The position numbers and the translations under genes are program-made. A stretch of DNA of 43,792 bases from a virus: the IMG/VR virus record IMGVR_UViG_3300022822_000034, positions 1 through 43,792 of that record; one strand, given 5' to 3'. How positions within the stretch are numbered: the first letter of the stretch is position 1; each line of letters starts with the position of its first letter. Of this stretch, positions 16,760-25,219 are shown piece by piece. The notes below the pieces were generated by a model. That model saw only the letters and a program-made list of their open reading frames with translations, was not told the origin of the DNA and searched no databases.

Positions 16760-18094
16760 TTAGCCACCAAATACGAGGGCATCCGCAGCACTAAAGTCTG
16801 TGGTTGTGCTATTTGTAGGTGCAGGGGCTGGACCTGTAGGTTGGCCACTAGGGGCAACTTGGTTCAAATAGGGAGTGGCACCAGATGCAAGGTTTGCATT
16901 CATAGTTAGAAGGGCACCGCGATACTCTGAGAGCCACTGACGCCAAGCGTTCTCACCATCAGTCCAAGAAGGCTGATCTGACATAAAGATTTTCATTTCA
17001 CTGTCTGAGATAGCGCCTTTAGTTAAAGCGGTATTGGCAAGTGTGGCATCAACTTTAACACGTGCAATCTTTTGTCGAATTGTCTGCCGCTGGCCATCAG
17101 TTATTTTGTCCCAACCTACGTTGAACCAGTAACCCATACCCACTACGCCATCATAGTCATCAAGACCCTGCAGAGCAGTATCAACATCACGAAGTTTGAT
17201 AGCGGCTGCAGAAGATAGCATACTAGCGTTGCCAGAGCCACCACCAGATCCACCACCACCAGAGCCACTACGGGCCGATGCGGCTGCACGGCGCTGGGCT
17301 TCCTCAAGGCGTAGACGCTCTGAGTTCTCATATTCTGACATCTGTGCTTCGCGGTTTTCATCATTCACTGCGTACATGGCGTCACCACCAGCCGACATCG
17401 ATGCCAGAAGGCCATCACCAGCAGAACCAAGCATGGCAGAACCCATGCGGCCCAACTGTTCCATACGACCAATACGCATGTCAGGCATGCCACTCTTACG
17501 AGCATTGGCCGTGTTGTTGGTTGGGGACTGGCGTACTCCAGAAGAGGAGCCAGAGTTGGGGCGTGGGGCTACTGGAGCAGCGCCGCCTGATGTCAGGGCA
17601 CCTTGAGTTGCACCAACACCACCGGATGTTAGAACACCACTGTTAGGCTGCATCGTAGGGACATTGTTAGGCTGCATCGTAGGGGCAGTGTTGGGCTGTG
17701 ACATGATACCAGTGTTAGGCATAACGTCCAATAAGGGTGCCTGTAGGCTCCCTGGGGCTGACTGTGAAGAAAGGCTATCTGGATTAGCTAAAGCACCTGG
17801 TGACATCCCACCTTGTGGTGTGAACTGTGGTTGGTTTGGGGAATACAACATCCCTGCTGTAATTGGGCTATCAGGTGTGGTTATAGAGGCGTGGCGACCA
17901 CTATTGGCCCCTACACCCATAGAAGTATCAACGTTCCTCTGCGTGTTGTAGACAGCTGGGCCACGGCTAAGATTTGCAAGGTTGGCCTCTAGTGCACGGG
18001 GATCCATGCTTGACACATAATCTTGCATTCCCATGCCTCGCATTGAGGCAAGCTGCTGGTGTGCGGGGTCATTAAAGATGAGAGAAAGATCCAT
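16760..18094 (-). CDS. Probable internal virion protein
   Basis: 444 residues, rich in Gly, Ala, Ser, Asn and Met. A proline/asparagine repeat region near 130-160 has two units of TMQPN, and a glycine run near 275-290 follows a charged helix (NENREAQMSEYENSERLRLEEAQRRAA). The C-terminal third is better ordered (KLRDVDTALQGLDDYDGVVGMGYWFNVGW). Its start overlaps the previous stop (TAATG), and it is followed by the giant protein. Composition and place suggest a T7 gp15-like ejection protein. There is no sequence motif to prove it. Confidence 0.6.
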   Translation of the reverse strand: MDLSLIFNDPAHQQLASMRGMGMQDYVSSMDPRALEANLANLSRGPAVYNTQRNVDTSMGVGANSGRHASITTPDSPITAGMLYSPNQPQFTPQGGMSPGALANPDSLSSQSAPGSLQAPLLDVMPNTGIMSQPNTAPTMQPNNVPTMQPNSGVLTSGGVGATQGALTSGGAAPVAPRPNSGSSSGVRQSPTNNTANARKSGMPDMRIGRMEQLGRMGSAMLGSAGDGLLASMSAGGDAMYAVNDENREAQMSEYENSERLRLEEAQRRAAASARSGSGGGGSGGGSGNASMLSSAAAIKLRDVDTALQGLDDYDGVVGMGYWFNVGWDKITDGQRQTIRQKIARVKVDATLANTALTKGAISDSEMKIFMSDQPSWTDGENAWRQWLSEYRGALLTMNANLASGATPYLNQVAPSGQPTGPAPAPTNSTTTDFSAADALVFGG

Positions 18095-19491
18095 TATTGT
18101 GGTCTCCCCATTGGTGGCCGTACACCCGTTGTCGCCATGGGGCCACTAACTGACTGGTACATTGGCTGGCCGCCACCAAAGAACTGGTCTTGGAAGCCCA
18201 TACCTTGCATCGCACCGCCCATCATCCCAGCAGCTGCGGACGTACTATTCACCTGAGTGTTCTGGCTACTGTTTGGTGCGCGGCCCAAGATACCAGCGTT
18301 GTAATTCTGGTAGACACCCATGTCGTAGTCTCGGTTGCCTTCAAAGGCACCACGGTCAGCATCCATCTGGGCCTGGTCATACCCTTGCAGTATCCCACCA
18401 GCGTTCATGGCCATAGAGCCACCAGTTTGCATGGTGTTCATGCCAGTGTTGTAGGCGTTACTGATCTGGTTATTGAAACCACCAGCGGTGTTCAGCGCAT
18501 CATTTGCATTACCATAAGCATTCATGCCACCAGTTACTGCGGACCCTGCGCTGTTTAGGGAACTACCCTGCGAACCATAGACGTTAGACGCACCTGACAG
18601 AGCATTCACACCAGCGCCAAACTGAGACCCAGTCCCTGCAATAGACGTACCAGCGTTACCGAGGGCTGCATTAGCCTGACCAAACTGGACGTTCTGCTGC
18701 GCTAGGCTGTCCTGGCGGAGATCAGAGTTGATCTGGGAGCGGACATCAGCTGCACGGTCATCAAAGGCACGGTTGGCAACCGCCTCTGCAATACCAGCGC
18801 GACTTGAGTTCATATTACCAGACCCAGAGGCCGCCATATCAATGCCAGTCAGGGTATTCTCTTGTAGGTTACGCCGCTCATCACGAAGGGCTGCATCAAC
18901 AAGTGGCTGAGAGTTTGCCTGGGCATATGCATTTGCATTACCAAGGTAATCTGTGTTCTGGGCTTGATCTGCTAGACCTGTGAAGCGACCAGTGAGGCCA
19001 GCCTGTTGGTTTGCTAGGGTGTTAAAGTTCCCAGATGTGCCTTGGATCTGACCTGCTATGCTACCTTGGTTAGAAGCTACGCCTTGCTGCTGACCATAGA
19101 TGTCGTTGAAGTTACCCGCGTAACCCTGGATGTTCCCAGCGTTAGTCATAGCACCAGAATACAGATCGTTGGCGTTTGTACCAAAACCAGAGTTCTGACC
19201 CATCATTGCAGCACCAGAACCCATCATGTTGTTGCCATTCTGGCCCATTGCAGTTGCGGTTCCAATCTGCATGTCGTTTGGGCCAGCATATGTAGGTCCG
19301 CCATAGTAGCCAGCTGTCCGTTGTGCGTCTAAAGCACTCTGGCTGCCATTAAGCATCCCGTCCACGTATGGCTCATACTGCCTAAAGCCAGCCATAGATG
19401 CTTTAGTTTGCCTGTCTGTAGCCTTGCGTTGTTGGTTAGCCCCGATGAGGCCCAAGCCACCACCAATGATGGCACCCATAATAAAAGCCAT
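18094..19491 (-). CDS. Probable internal virion protein, Gly/Asn/Gln-rich
   Basis: 465 residues. The N-terminus (MAFIMGAIIGGGLGLIGANQQRKA) is a glycine-rich hydrophobic helix, a common start for podovirus internal proteins of the gp14 type that insert into the membrane. The rest is strikingly rich in Gly, Asn, Gln and Ala with irregular repeats (NxxAGxxNxxYGQQ, GxFNTLANQQAGLTGRFTGLA). It abuts the preceding gene (TAAATG). The assignment rests on composition and order with its two neighbours. Confidence 0.6.
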   Translation of the reverse strand: MAFIMGAIIGGGLGLIGANQQRKATDRQTKASMAGFRQYEPYVDGMLNGSQSALDAQRTAGYYGGPTYAGPNDMQIGTATAMGQNGNNMMGSGAAMMGQNSGFGTNANDLYSGAMTNAGNIQGYAGNFNDIYGQQQGVASNQGSIAGQIQGTSGNFNTLANQQAGLTGRFTGLADQAQNTDYLGNANAYAQANSQPLVDAALRDERRNLQENTLTGIDMAASGSGNMNSSRAGIAEAVANRAFDDRAADVRSQINSDLRQDSLAQQNVQFGQANAALGNAGTSIAGTGSQFGAGVNALSGASNVYGSQGSSLNSAGSAVTGGMNAYGNANDALNTAGGFNNQISNAYNTGMNTMQTGGSMAMNAGGILQGYDQAQMDADRGAFEGNRDYDMGVYQNYNAGILGRAPNSSQNTQVNSTSAAAGMMGGAMQGMGFQDQFFGGGQPMYQSVSGPMATTGVRPPMGRPQ

Positions 19492-20010
19492 TTATTCTTC
19501 CTCATTTTCTGTTGATGAAGGGTCTGACAAGAAGTTTTCCAGAAGTGTGATATCTGGCTCTTCGAGACCCATAGCCCCATACGTTGGGCTAATGACTTCA
19601 TCCTCGATTAAGGGGACTTCAGCCTCAGTGTTGTGTTTTGTTATGTGTACCGTAGTCAGGATTGAGTCCTCTAGGACATGGAATGCCCTCTTGGATCCCG
19701 CTGGGGAGACAAATGTAGTCGGGGCAACCAATTCTTGGCGGCCACCATTCTCAGAGACAATGATCATACGCCCTTTGGTCAAGAAAGTGAGATGTGGCAG
19801 CTTGTGTAGCTTACCCATGCAGACCATACCAGCTGGCATGAACAGTTCCCTGGCATACTGGGCACACCCATACTCTTCGCTGACTGGGGTGAAGTAGTGC
19901 TTGAGAGAAAACTGGTCAGTGCTGTCTTCAAAGATACCTTTGCTGACCCCGTCCTCCATGATCCGCTGCATTCCCATGAGGGTTGAACGGATGTGGAGAT
20001 CTTCGCGCAT
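19492..20010 (-). CDS. Cupin-like hypothetical virion-region protein
   Basis: 172 residues from the ATG at 20010, which has AGGAAACACA in front. The frame is open upstream, but that part lies in the previous gene. Residues 55-115 look like a small beta-barrel of the cupin type (GKLHKLPHLTFLTKGRMIIV, VAPTTFVSPAGSKRAFHVLE, SILTTVHITKH). The C-terminus is acidic (SDPSSTENEEE). Comparable proteins in marine podoviruses are, as far as I recall, unannotated. It sits within the virion operon, so a structural role is more likely than an enzyme. Confidence 0.65.
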   Translation of the reverse strand: MREDLHIRSTLMGMQRIMEDGVSKGIFEDSTDQFSLKHYFTPVSEEYGCAQYARELFMPAGMVCMGKLHKLPHLTFLTKGRMIIVSENGGRQELVAPTTFVSPAGSKRAFHVLEDSILTTVHITKHNTEAEVPLIEDEVISPTYGAMGLEEPDITLLENFLSDPSSTENEEE

Positions 20011-20018
20011 TGTGTTTC

Positions 20019-20297
20019 CTATACTTGGACCCAAGCAGAGCCATTGTAGACAACAAGGCCTGAGTAGCCGTTGGAGATTGGATCCCAAGGGGCTACGGCA
20101 TAGCGTACCATGCCCCTACGTGGGCCTTTAGGAGCTGTGTCAGTAGCTTGAGGGGTAGCATCTGCAATTGACTGTATGCTAAGTTCCAAGGTCTTCAGTT
20201 CCTCACTGATAAACAGAACCAGACTTTCTACGTTTTGGGGATTAGGCCTACGAGTGTAGTTGCGGATGAGGATGTCGGTTCTATCTTCTAATGACAT
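20019..20297 (-). CDS. Hypothetical protein, 92 residues
   Basis: The likely start is the ATG at 20297 (MSLEDRTDILIRNY), with GGAGG 8 nt upstream, rather than the ATG 36 nt earlier inside the preceding gene. A helical N-terminal half (VESLVLFISEELKTLELSIQSIAD) is followed by a short beta-like C-terminus ending GLVVYNGSAWVQV, a pattern often seen in fibre-associated phage proteins. Its stop lies 8 nt before the cupin-like gene. Function unknown. It may be a minor tail component. Confidence 0.7.
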   Translation of the reverse strand: MSLEDRTDILIRNYTRRPNPQNVESLVLFISEELKTLELSIQSIADATPQATDTAPKGPRRGMVRYAVAPWDPISNGYSGLVVYNGSAWVQV

Positions 20298-20298
20298 G

Positions 20299-21915
20299 CT
20301 AGCGCCTCCCGACAAGTTGAAGGTCAAGGTCAAAACCGCTCAATGTAAAGTCTTTTGGAACCGCAGTGCTGACTTTGTAACTGAGGTAACGACCTGACAT
20401 TCGGGTATCTACTTTATACTCTGTTGCCATGTTAAAAGTGATGGGGGACTGGTATTGAGATACCTCAGTTGCAAGGTCAGATGCCCCAAATTCAAATTGT
20501 ATTTCTGGGTCAGGACTAACAGTGCTTGCCTGTGGATAAATTCGGTTGATGACCTTGTACCCAAACAAAGGAATCTGAGCCTCATCGAGGTCGATCCCAA
20601 CACGCTCGGCAACTAAAGGAAAGTTGAACTCCGCGACTGAAGGCCTGGCAAGTTTACCTTTGTTTGCAAGATCGACACCAAGTACACGGTTCTTGGATAT
20701 GGTCTCATATGCACCTGTGTAAGCGCGAGAAACCATTAAAGAAAACTGGGCAAATTGGCTTTCTTGTTCATGGTATGTACCACCAGTCTGATTGTAATTA
20801 AGAGTTGATACGTCATAAGTTTCAACGGTGTTTACGTTAGATGTTGTCCCAGAAATAGTATTTGGGAGATCCATGAATGACCATGTGTCAGATCTGTAGT
20901 TGTAAACCGCGGCTCGGTTGCAAAAGTCCCCATCAGTATACAGGGCAAGGTCATCACCTGAGTGATAGCAGAAGTAGATCTCTTCTAGTTCTTTGTTTTG
21001 CTGAATGTAGCACTTAGAGGCCTTGGATTGATCAAGAGATGAGAAGATGTAATTGCGAACACGCTTGTCACAAATGGAAGTTCTTGAAAGCCCATCGTGC
21101 ATATAAATATCATCATTATCAAAGACAAAATGCTTGCCCTCATGCTCAGTAATGCAGTTTGAATTGATGACCCCACAACCACCAAAGGCTTTGCGGAAGT
21201 TAAATATAAATCTGCCGCCAACAAACTCCATCTGCCAGACCTGATCAGTCGAGTAGATGAAAAAGTTAGTACCAAGAGCCAGACCATCCACGATTGGGGT
21301 CTTCATCTGAACAATATCATTGAAACCAGCTGAGTTCGTTAAATCTGTAGCATCCCAGGTCGATGGGATTTGGTTAGATAGCGCCAGGTCTGAGTACCGA
21401 ACACGGGTGGGTAATGATACGCCATCTTCTGTCATGTTTAAGGCAATTAGGAAATCACCATAAGAACGCAAGACACCACAGCTTGCGCTTGGCACAAAGT
21501 TAGACAGTACGCTGAAATTTGTGTCAGTTGGCCCACGGTAAACTGGTGCCCTATCGCTGCGATTGATGTACTCAATGTTTGCCAAAGAACAAGCTGTGTA
21601 GGGCCGAATGTTAGCAGGGGCAGAACCAGTGTAGACGGTGGTGGTGGCTGCGTTCTGCATCTCTAAGATCTTGAATGTGTCTGTGACCACAAGGGTTGTG
21701 TCATACCCGTCTTGTGTAAAAAGGCCGTGCACGAATGCTGGGTTATCATCAGATCCAAGTTCAATGACTTCACGGAAGATTGGAGCATGCTCAATACTCT
21801 TGTTTACAAAGCGAACATTCTTGGCGCGGGTAAATGCGTTAAACGGGAGGTTAAATGGGTCTATGTCTGTAATGACACCGATAGCCCCTAGATCCCGTAT
21901 TGGTAAATTTGGCAT
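20299..21915 (-). CDS. Large virion structural protein (tail tube/nozzle candidate)
   Basis: 538 residues, mostly beta (PIFREVIELGSDDNPAFVHGLFT, VYTGSAPANIRPYTACSLANIEYINR, GDFLIALNMTEDG, FIYSTDQVWQMEFVGGRFIFN). Repeated short aromatic strands suggest a beta-propeller. Podovirus tail nozzles (tubular protein B) have similar composition and size range, though T7 gp12 is longer. No signal peptide or membrane segment is seen. It lies between the appendage genes and the internal virion proteins, as expected for a tail component. Confidence 0.6.
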   Translation of the reverse strand: MPNLPIRDLGAIGVITDIDPFNLPFNAFTRAKNVRFVNKSIEHAPIFREVIELGSDDNPAFVHGLFTQDGYDTTLVVTDTFKILEMQNAATTTVYTGSAPANIRPYTACSLANIEYINRSDRAPVYRGPTDTNFSVLSNFVPSASCGVLRSYGDFLIALNMTEDGVSLPTRVRYSDLALSNQIPSTWDATDLTNSAGFNDIVQMKTPIVDGLALGTNFFIYSTDQVWQMEFVGGRFIFNFRKAFGGCGVINSNCITEHEGKHFVFDNDDIYMHDGLSRTSICDKRVRNYIFSSLDQSKASKCYIQQNKELEEIYFCYHSGDDLALYTDGDFCNRAAVYNYRSDTWSFMDLPNTISGTTSNVNTVETYDVSTLNYNQTGGTYHEQESQFAQFSLMVSRAYTGAYETISKNRVLGVDLANKGKLARPSVAEFNFPLVAERVGIDLDEAQIPLFGYKVINRIYPQASTVSPDPEIQFEFGASDLATEVSQYQSPITFNMATEYKVDTRMSGRYLSYKVSTAVPKDFTLSGFDLDLQLVGRR

Positions 21916-21916
21916 A

Positions 21917-22480
21917 TTAATATCCAGTCAAGCGCAAATAGGTTTGGTCTTTCTTGGTCTTTTTAAGAACCCGAAGAGTACCAGGCTGGCCTACACAGAT
22001 GTCATAGAGAGACATGGGACCGCCCCAGTCTTCTTTAATGTCAGTTTGGATTTCGCCTTCACCACTAGAGATGAGGGAGCCAGAACCAGTGTACCTATCA
22101 ATGACTAAAGTCTTACCTTCGCCACGTTTGTAGATTTTGTATTCTAATGGATCTGCTGACTGTGAAAGATCTGAGAAAGAGTATCCAATGAGAACCTCAT
22201 CAGCATTTGGGCTGTCGATGTATATCCGAGTATTACCCTGATCTAGACTTTCGAGGTCTACAAAGTAACGATTTGAGTGGCTGTTGGTAATTACCTCTGG
22301 AGCGGAACCACCAATGACTTCTATGAATGTGTCTAGGTCTTCAGTCACCCAGCACACAGAAAGAGACCCGCTTCGGTAAGACCAGATCAATTCCAATGTC
22401 ATGTCCAGCTGGGTGTCTTGCAGGTTGTCTAGGGCTGCGGAGTAGCCATTAAAGGCATAAAGATTTATAGACATCCGCAT
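21917..22480 (-). CDS. Hypothetical virion protein, 187 residues
   Basis: A beta-rich protein with no cysteine pair or membrane segment. It opens SINLYAFNGYSAALDNLQDTQ, and later has EVLIGYSFSDLSQSADPLEYKIYKRG. Two in-frame ATGs (22480 and 22474) are possible. The second has AGGA at good spacing. It stops 2 nt before the start of the large structural gene. It is likely part of the tail or its appendage, from operon position only. Confidence 0.65.
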   Translation of the reverse strand: MRMSINLYAFNGYSAALDNLQDTQLDMTLELIWSYRSGSLSVCWVTEDLDTFIEVIGGSAPEVITNSHSNRYFVDLESLDQGNTRIYIDSPNADEVLIGYSFSDLSQSADPLEYKIYKRGEGKTLVIDRYTGSGSLISSGEGEIQTDIKEDWGGPMSLYDICVGQPGTLRVLKKTKKDQTYLRLTGY

Positions 22481-22486
22481 CCTGAC

Positions 22487-23227
22487 TTAATTTATAGTAT
22501 ATACCTCTGTGCTTGAGGCAGCTGATTGGGACTTACCGTCCCAAGTGATCCTGACGTAGCCACTTTTCCCCGAACCAGCACGAAAAACCGAACCTGCACC
22601 AGCACTACCAACAGCGGCTTTTAGTGTGACCTGGGTGTCATAGGACAATGTTAAAGAACCAGTGAGCCTAGTCGCAGCGCGTCCACCCCCGCCAGAGTGG
22701 CCACCTTCGTCGTAGGTAGATCCATTGTCACCACCACCGCCGCCGCCACCAGCACCAAAGCCAGAAGCATTAAGGCCAGCGGAATTTCTGGCACCACCAG
22801 CGCCGCCAGGGCCATAGTGACTAGACTGACCAGCAGTACCAGCAGTGCCCTTTGGGCCTCCACAGTTTTCACCCCCACGGCCCCCTGGGGCAGTTACTAG
22901 GGTGGTAGACCCATCCTTGATGTCACTAGACCCACCAGTGGTGCCAAAAGTGCCTTTAAAGTTTGAGCCACCGTCACTAACGCCGAAGCCACCAGCGCCA
23001 CCAGCACCAATGATCTCATAGCCGACAGACACAGTCTTGGACGTGTTGCGGTACTTAGAAAATGCTAGGTTGTTATCTGTAGTGGGGATTGCTGAGTTAC
23101 GTGCGCCGCCTGTGGGTACATGGCCGCCACCTCGGTTAAGTTGGGACATAGACACAGCCCCAGATCCGTCTTTGTACTCAGTACGGAGGGCAGACATGCT
23201 TACTAAGCCGTTGCTTGTGATACCCAT
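22487..23227 (-). CDS. Glycine-rich appendage/adhesin protein
   Basis: 246 residues. After a short N-terminal segment (ALRTEYKDGSGAVSMSQLNRGGG) and SVGYEIIGAGGAGG, residues 75-200 are about half glycine with runs such as GAGGGGGGGDNG, closing with a beta segment (SGYVRITWDGKS). This matches the glycine-rich domains found at the tips of phage fibres and adhesins, where polyglycine helices pack and surface loops vary. It overlaps the previous gene by one base. Host-receptor or fibre-connection function is inferred. Confidence 0.78.
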   Translation of the reverse strand: MGITSNGLVSMSALRTEYKDGSGAVSMSQLNRGGGHVPTGGARNSAIPTTDNNLAFSKYRNTSKTVSVGYEIIGAGGAGGFGVSDGGSNFKGTFGTTGGSSDIKDGSTTLVTAPGGRGGENCGGPKGTAGTAGQSSHYGPGGAGGARNSAGLNASGFGAGGGGGGGDNGSTYDEGGHSGGGGRAATRLTGSLTLSYDTQVTLKAAVGSAGAGSVFRAGSGKSGYVRITWDGKSQSAASSTEVYTIN

Positions 23228-23964
23228 TAGAATGATCCAAAGGCAGTCACGTCCCCAACAACAGTTAGGTTACCAAATGCGTCCATCTTCATTTTACCAA
23301 CACCATTTACATAAAACCTAAGAACACCAGAGACCTCAGTCACAGTCCATTGGCCCAAGTCCACTGTGACAATATTCGCAGTAGGGACGTTCAATGTCCC
23401 AGTCATGGTTCCACCACTTTTGGACAACCTGGCATCTAGCTGGGTCTGGATGTCACTGGTAACACCATTGATACGACGAAACTCTGTAGAGGAGACACCA
23501 GCTGCCGCGGCACCCGCCAGTATCGAGAGGTCCAAAGCATTACCACTATAACCATCTAGTTGATTCAATTCTGTAGTAGAACTTGTGATACCAGCCAACT
23601 TGTTGATCTCATCTGTGGTAGCTAAGACCCCATCCAACTTATTGATCTCAGCTGTGGTAGCCGTAAGGCCATCTAGAGTGTTTAACTCCAGGGCAGTGGC
23701 TGTGACACTCGCCAGCTTGTTGAAATCCGAGACATCCCCAGTATAGCCATCGAGGCTATTGAGTTCTGTAGTGGTTGCCGAGATGCCATCAATGAGATTG
23801 AGTTCATCTTGGGTAGCTAACACAGGACCAGTGATGTTTGGGAAGGTGTTTAAAATAGTCTTCTTGATAAGACGGATGTGGTCATCAGCTTGGCCAAGGC
23901 CATCTGTGGACACTGGATTGGTCTGCTCCAGGTCACTGATGTGGGTTCCAACTTCTAGGGCCAT
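23227..23964 (-). CDS. Fibre/appendage protein with repeated TELNxLDG units
   Basis: 245 residues. The N-terminus (SDLEQTNPVSTDGLGQADDHIRLIKKTILNTFPNITG) is a segment common at the start of phage fibre proteins that dock on the virion. Then come about seven imperfect units of the type ATTTELNxLDGxTA or ATTDEINKLxG (residues 48-140), SKSGGTMTGTLNV (residues 180-192) and a beta C-terminus. It is the first long gene of the virion operon, 45 nt after the probable 56-residue gene. With the Gly-rich protein it forms a second appendage set besides the fibre cassette at the operon end. Confidence 0.82.
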   Translation of the reverse strand: MALEVGTHISDLEQTNPVSTDGLGQADDHIRLIKKTILNTFPNITGPVLATQDELNLIDGISATTTELNSLDGYTGDVSDFNKLASVTATALELNTLDGLTATTAEINKLDGVLATTDEINKLAGITSSTTELNQLDGYSGNALDLSILAGAAAAGVSSTEFRRINGVTSDIQTQLDARLSKSGGTMTGTLNVPTANIVTVDLGQWTVTEVSGVLRFYVNGVGKMKMDAFGNLTVVGDVTAFGSF

Positions 23965-24009
23965 CTGTGGGCATCCTTTATGAAATAATAGGGGGAGGGC
24001 TAGGCCTCT

Positions 24010-24180
24010 TTAGTAGCCAGCCTTGGCAAACCACAGACTAAAACCGAACCATCCGATCTCGACAGCTTCTAGGTGGTGTGTGGTGGACAGCATGTTGTCA
24101 TCTTCTTGGAAGTATAAGTTCAGCGAGGGGAAGATCTGTAAGCAGTTCCCAGTTGCTGGGGTAAAAATCATGATTTCCAT
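24010..24180 (-). CDS. Probable small protein, 56 residues
   Basis: The C-terminal part of a longer open frame reads like a genuine protein from the ATG at 24180 (MEIMIFTPATGNCLQIFPSL), ending VEIGWFGFSLWFAKAGY. AAAGGT stands 8 nt upstream. Residues upstream of that methionine are Val/Pro/Thr-rich and lie in the intergenic region, so I exclude them. It would be the first gene of the virion operon. Aromatic-rich with no clear membrane helix. Function unknown. Confidence 0.5.
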   Translation of the reverse strand: MEIMIFTPATGNCLQIFPSLNLYFQEDDNMLSTTHHLEAVEIGWFGFSLWFAKAGY

Positions 24181-24526
24181 GGGTGGTGACCTTTGTGTTG
24201 CTGGCGTGGTCTGGGGTGGACCCCTGTTTACGAGAGGCAGAACAACAACAACAACCCGAGTCTTTACCCCAGATTTTGAAGTGTTGATCTGCTGTAGGGT
24301 ACGGGGGGTCAGAAAAAGACCCAGGGAACCTAAATGATATTGATTGATTAGGCTTACTGACAGGGCAATAGACACCTAAGATACTGATAACATGGGATAA
24401 CACAGGTCAACTGATGTAGTATCAGATGACCATAGGGGGTGGGGGTATCAATCGTGTAATCCCAAGACATTAGGCATTAGAAAATATTGTCTGGCTGACA
24501 CTGTTTCTTTTAAAGACAAATCGGGA

Positions 24527-24566
24527 CTACCCAAGTCTACCCAAGTCTACCTAAGTCTACCTAAGT
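24527..24566. repeat. Four direct 10-bp repeats (CTACCYAAGT)
   Basis: Two copies of CTACCCAAGT followed by two of CTACCTAAGT, end to end. They sit 25 nt from the next array, in non-coding DNA. Confidence 0.9.
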
Positions 24567-24585
24567 CCACATCAACCAACGCCAA

Positions 24586-24640
24586 CATCAGCTATCATCA
24601 GCTATCATCAGCTATCATCAGCTATCATCAGCTATCATCA
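24586..24640. repeat. Five direct 10-bp repeats (GCTATCATCA)
   Basis: Five perfect tandem copies at 24591-24640, preceded by a partial unit CATCA. The 10-bp period is close to one helical turn, so bound proteins would line up on one face of the DNA. Confidence 0.92.
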
Positions 24641-24770
24641 GTCAGACATCAGTCAGGCAGATGACCAACATCAGTCAGACATCAGCTAGCCTTAGTCAGA
24701 CATCAGATATCATCAGTCAGACAGATGGCTATCATCAGTCAGACACCAAGCAGACATCAGTCTGCATCAG
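24641..24770. repeat. Dispersed repeats of CATCAGTCAGACA type
   Basis: The word TCAGTCAGACA or close variants recurs at least five times between 24639 and 24745, mixed with GCTATCATCA relics. It looks like an eroded extension of the tandem array. Confidence 0.8.
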
Positions 24771-24840
24771 TTGTTCTAGGATCTTCATCCATGTTTAATT
24801 CAATTTATATTCAATCGTGATTGTTTCTTGAGTACCTCTT

Positions 24841-24860
24841 AGGTCTCAGGTCTCAGGTCT
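24841..24860. repeat. Three direct 7-bp repeats (AGGTCTC)
   Basis: Two full units and one six-base unit in tandem, 140 nt downstream (in transcription sense) of the promoter copy. Confidence 0.8.
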
Positions 24861-24999
24861 ATTGAGACATCACAAACTACAATCAGCAGTATCCATCAGT
24901 CCTCATCTGTCATGTTGGGTAATCGACATCTGAGCGGGAGAGGTGACCAATGGATACTGGTGGCTGTAGTCTTTAGACAGTGTGTGACACTTAACCCGT

Positions 25000-25034
25000 G
25001 TTCCTCCGTAGGGTCACAGGAAGTATTTAGAGGC
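25000..25034 (-). promoter_or_regulatory. Putative phage RNA polymerase promoter P1 (late genes)
   Basis: On the minus strand the core reads CTTCCTGTGACCCTACGG preceded by CTAAATA and followed by AGGAAC. The same core lies upstream of the RNA polymerase gene, and a variant precedes the SSB operon. The length (about 25 conserved bases), orientation with all genes and positions fit T7-type promoters. A start at the GG of ACGGAGG is a guess by analogy. Confidence 0.7.
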
Positions 25035-25150
25035 ATATGTTGATCATGTGGTCACTGTTTGTATGCGCTTTGTTCATGTTGTTTGGTGGCGTCTTTAGGT
25101 CTATCATACATAACCTAAGTGGTTACTTAAGTATTCTTAGGTGATCGCCA

Positions 25151-25196
25151 GAGGGGCGGGTCTGATGTACCACTGTATGTGGTCGCGCCGCCCCTC
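25151..25196. terminator. Strong hairpin at the end of the replication operon
   Basis: A perfect 9-bp GC-rich stem (25151-25159 with 25188-25196) with a smaller 4-bp hairpin inside its loop (25170-25173/25179-25182). It lies 24 nt after the stop of the last replication-region gene. There is no T run on either side, so it is either a Rho-assisted or pausing terminator, or an RNA-stabilising or processing structure. Confidence 0.6.
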
Positions 25197-25219
25197 GACT
25201 TACCATTAGAGTTCTAGTG

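Larger units (their letters stand above)
24181..25219. other. Intergenic control region between replication and virion operons
   Basis: About 1 kb with no convincing long gene. It holds, in transcription order, a strong hairpin (25151-25196), one copy of the putative phage promoter (25000-25034), a 7-bp repeat (24841-24860) and arrays of 10-bp and related repeats (24527-24760). A 35-codon plus-strand ORF (25037-25144) encodes a hydrophobic peptide and is described under findings. The repeats and position suggest a regulatory or replication-origin region. Nothing here proves which. Confidence 0.6.

Noticed and set aside
24098-24403. 101-codon minus-strand frame in the control region
   Set aside because: It overlaps the 56-residue candidate in another frame, with a Cys/Ser/Pro composition and no Shine-Dalgarno site.
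24527-24770. CRISPR array
   Set aside because: Units are 10 bp, tandem and without spacers. No cas genes.
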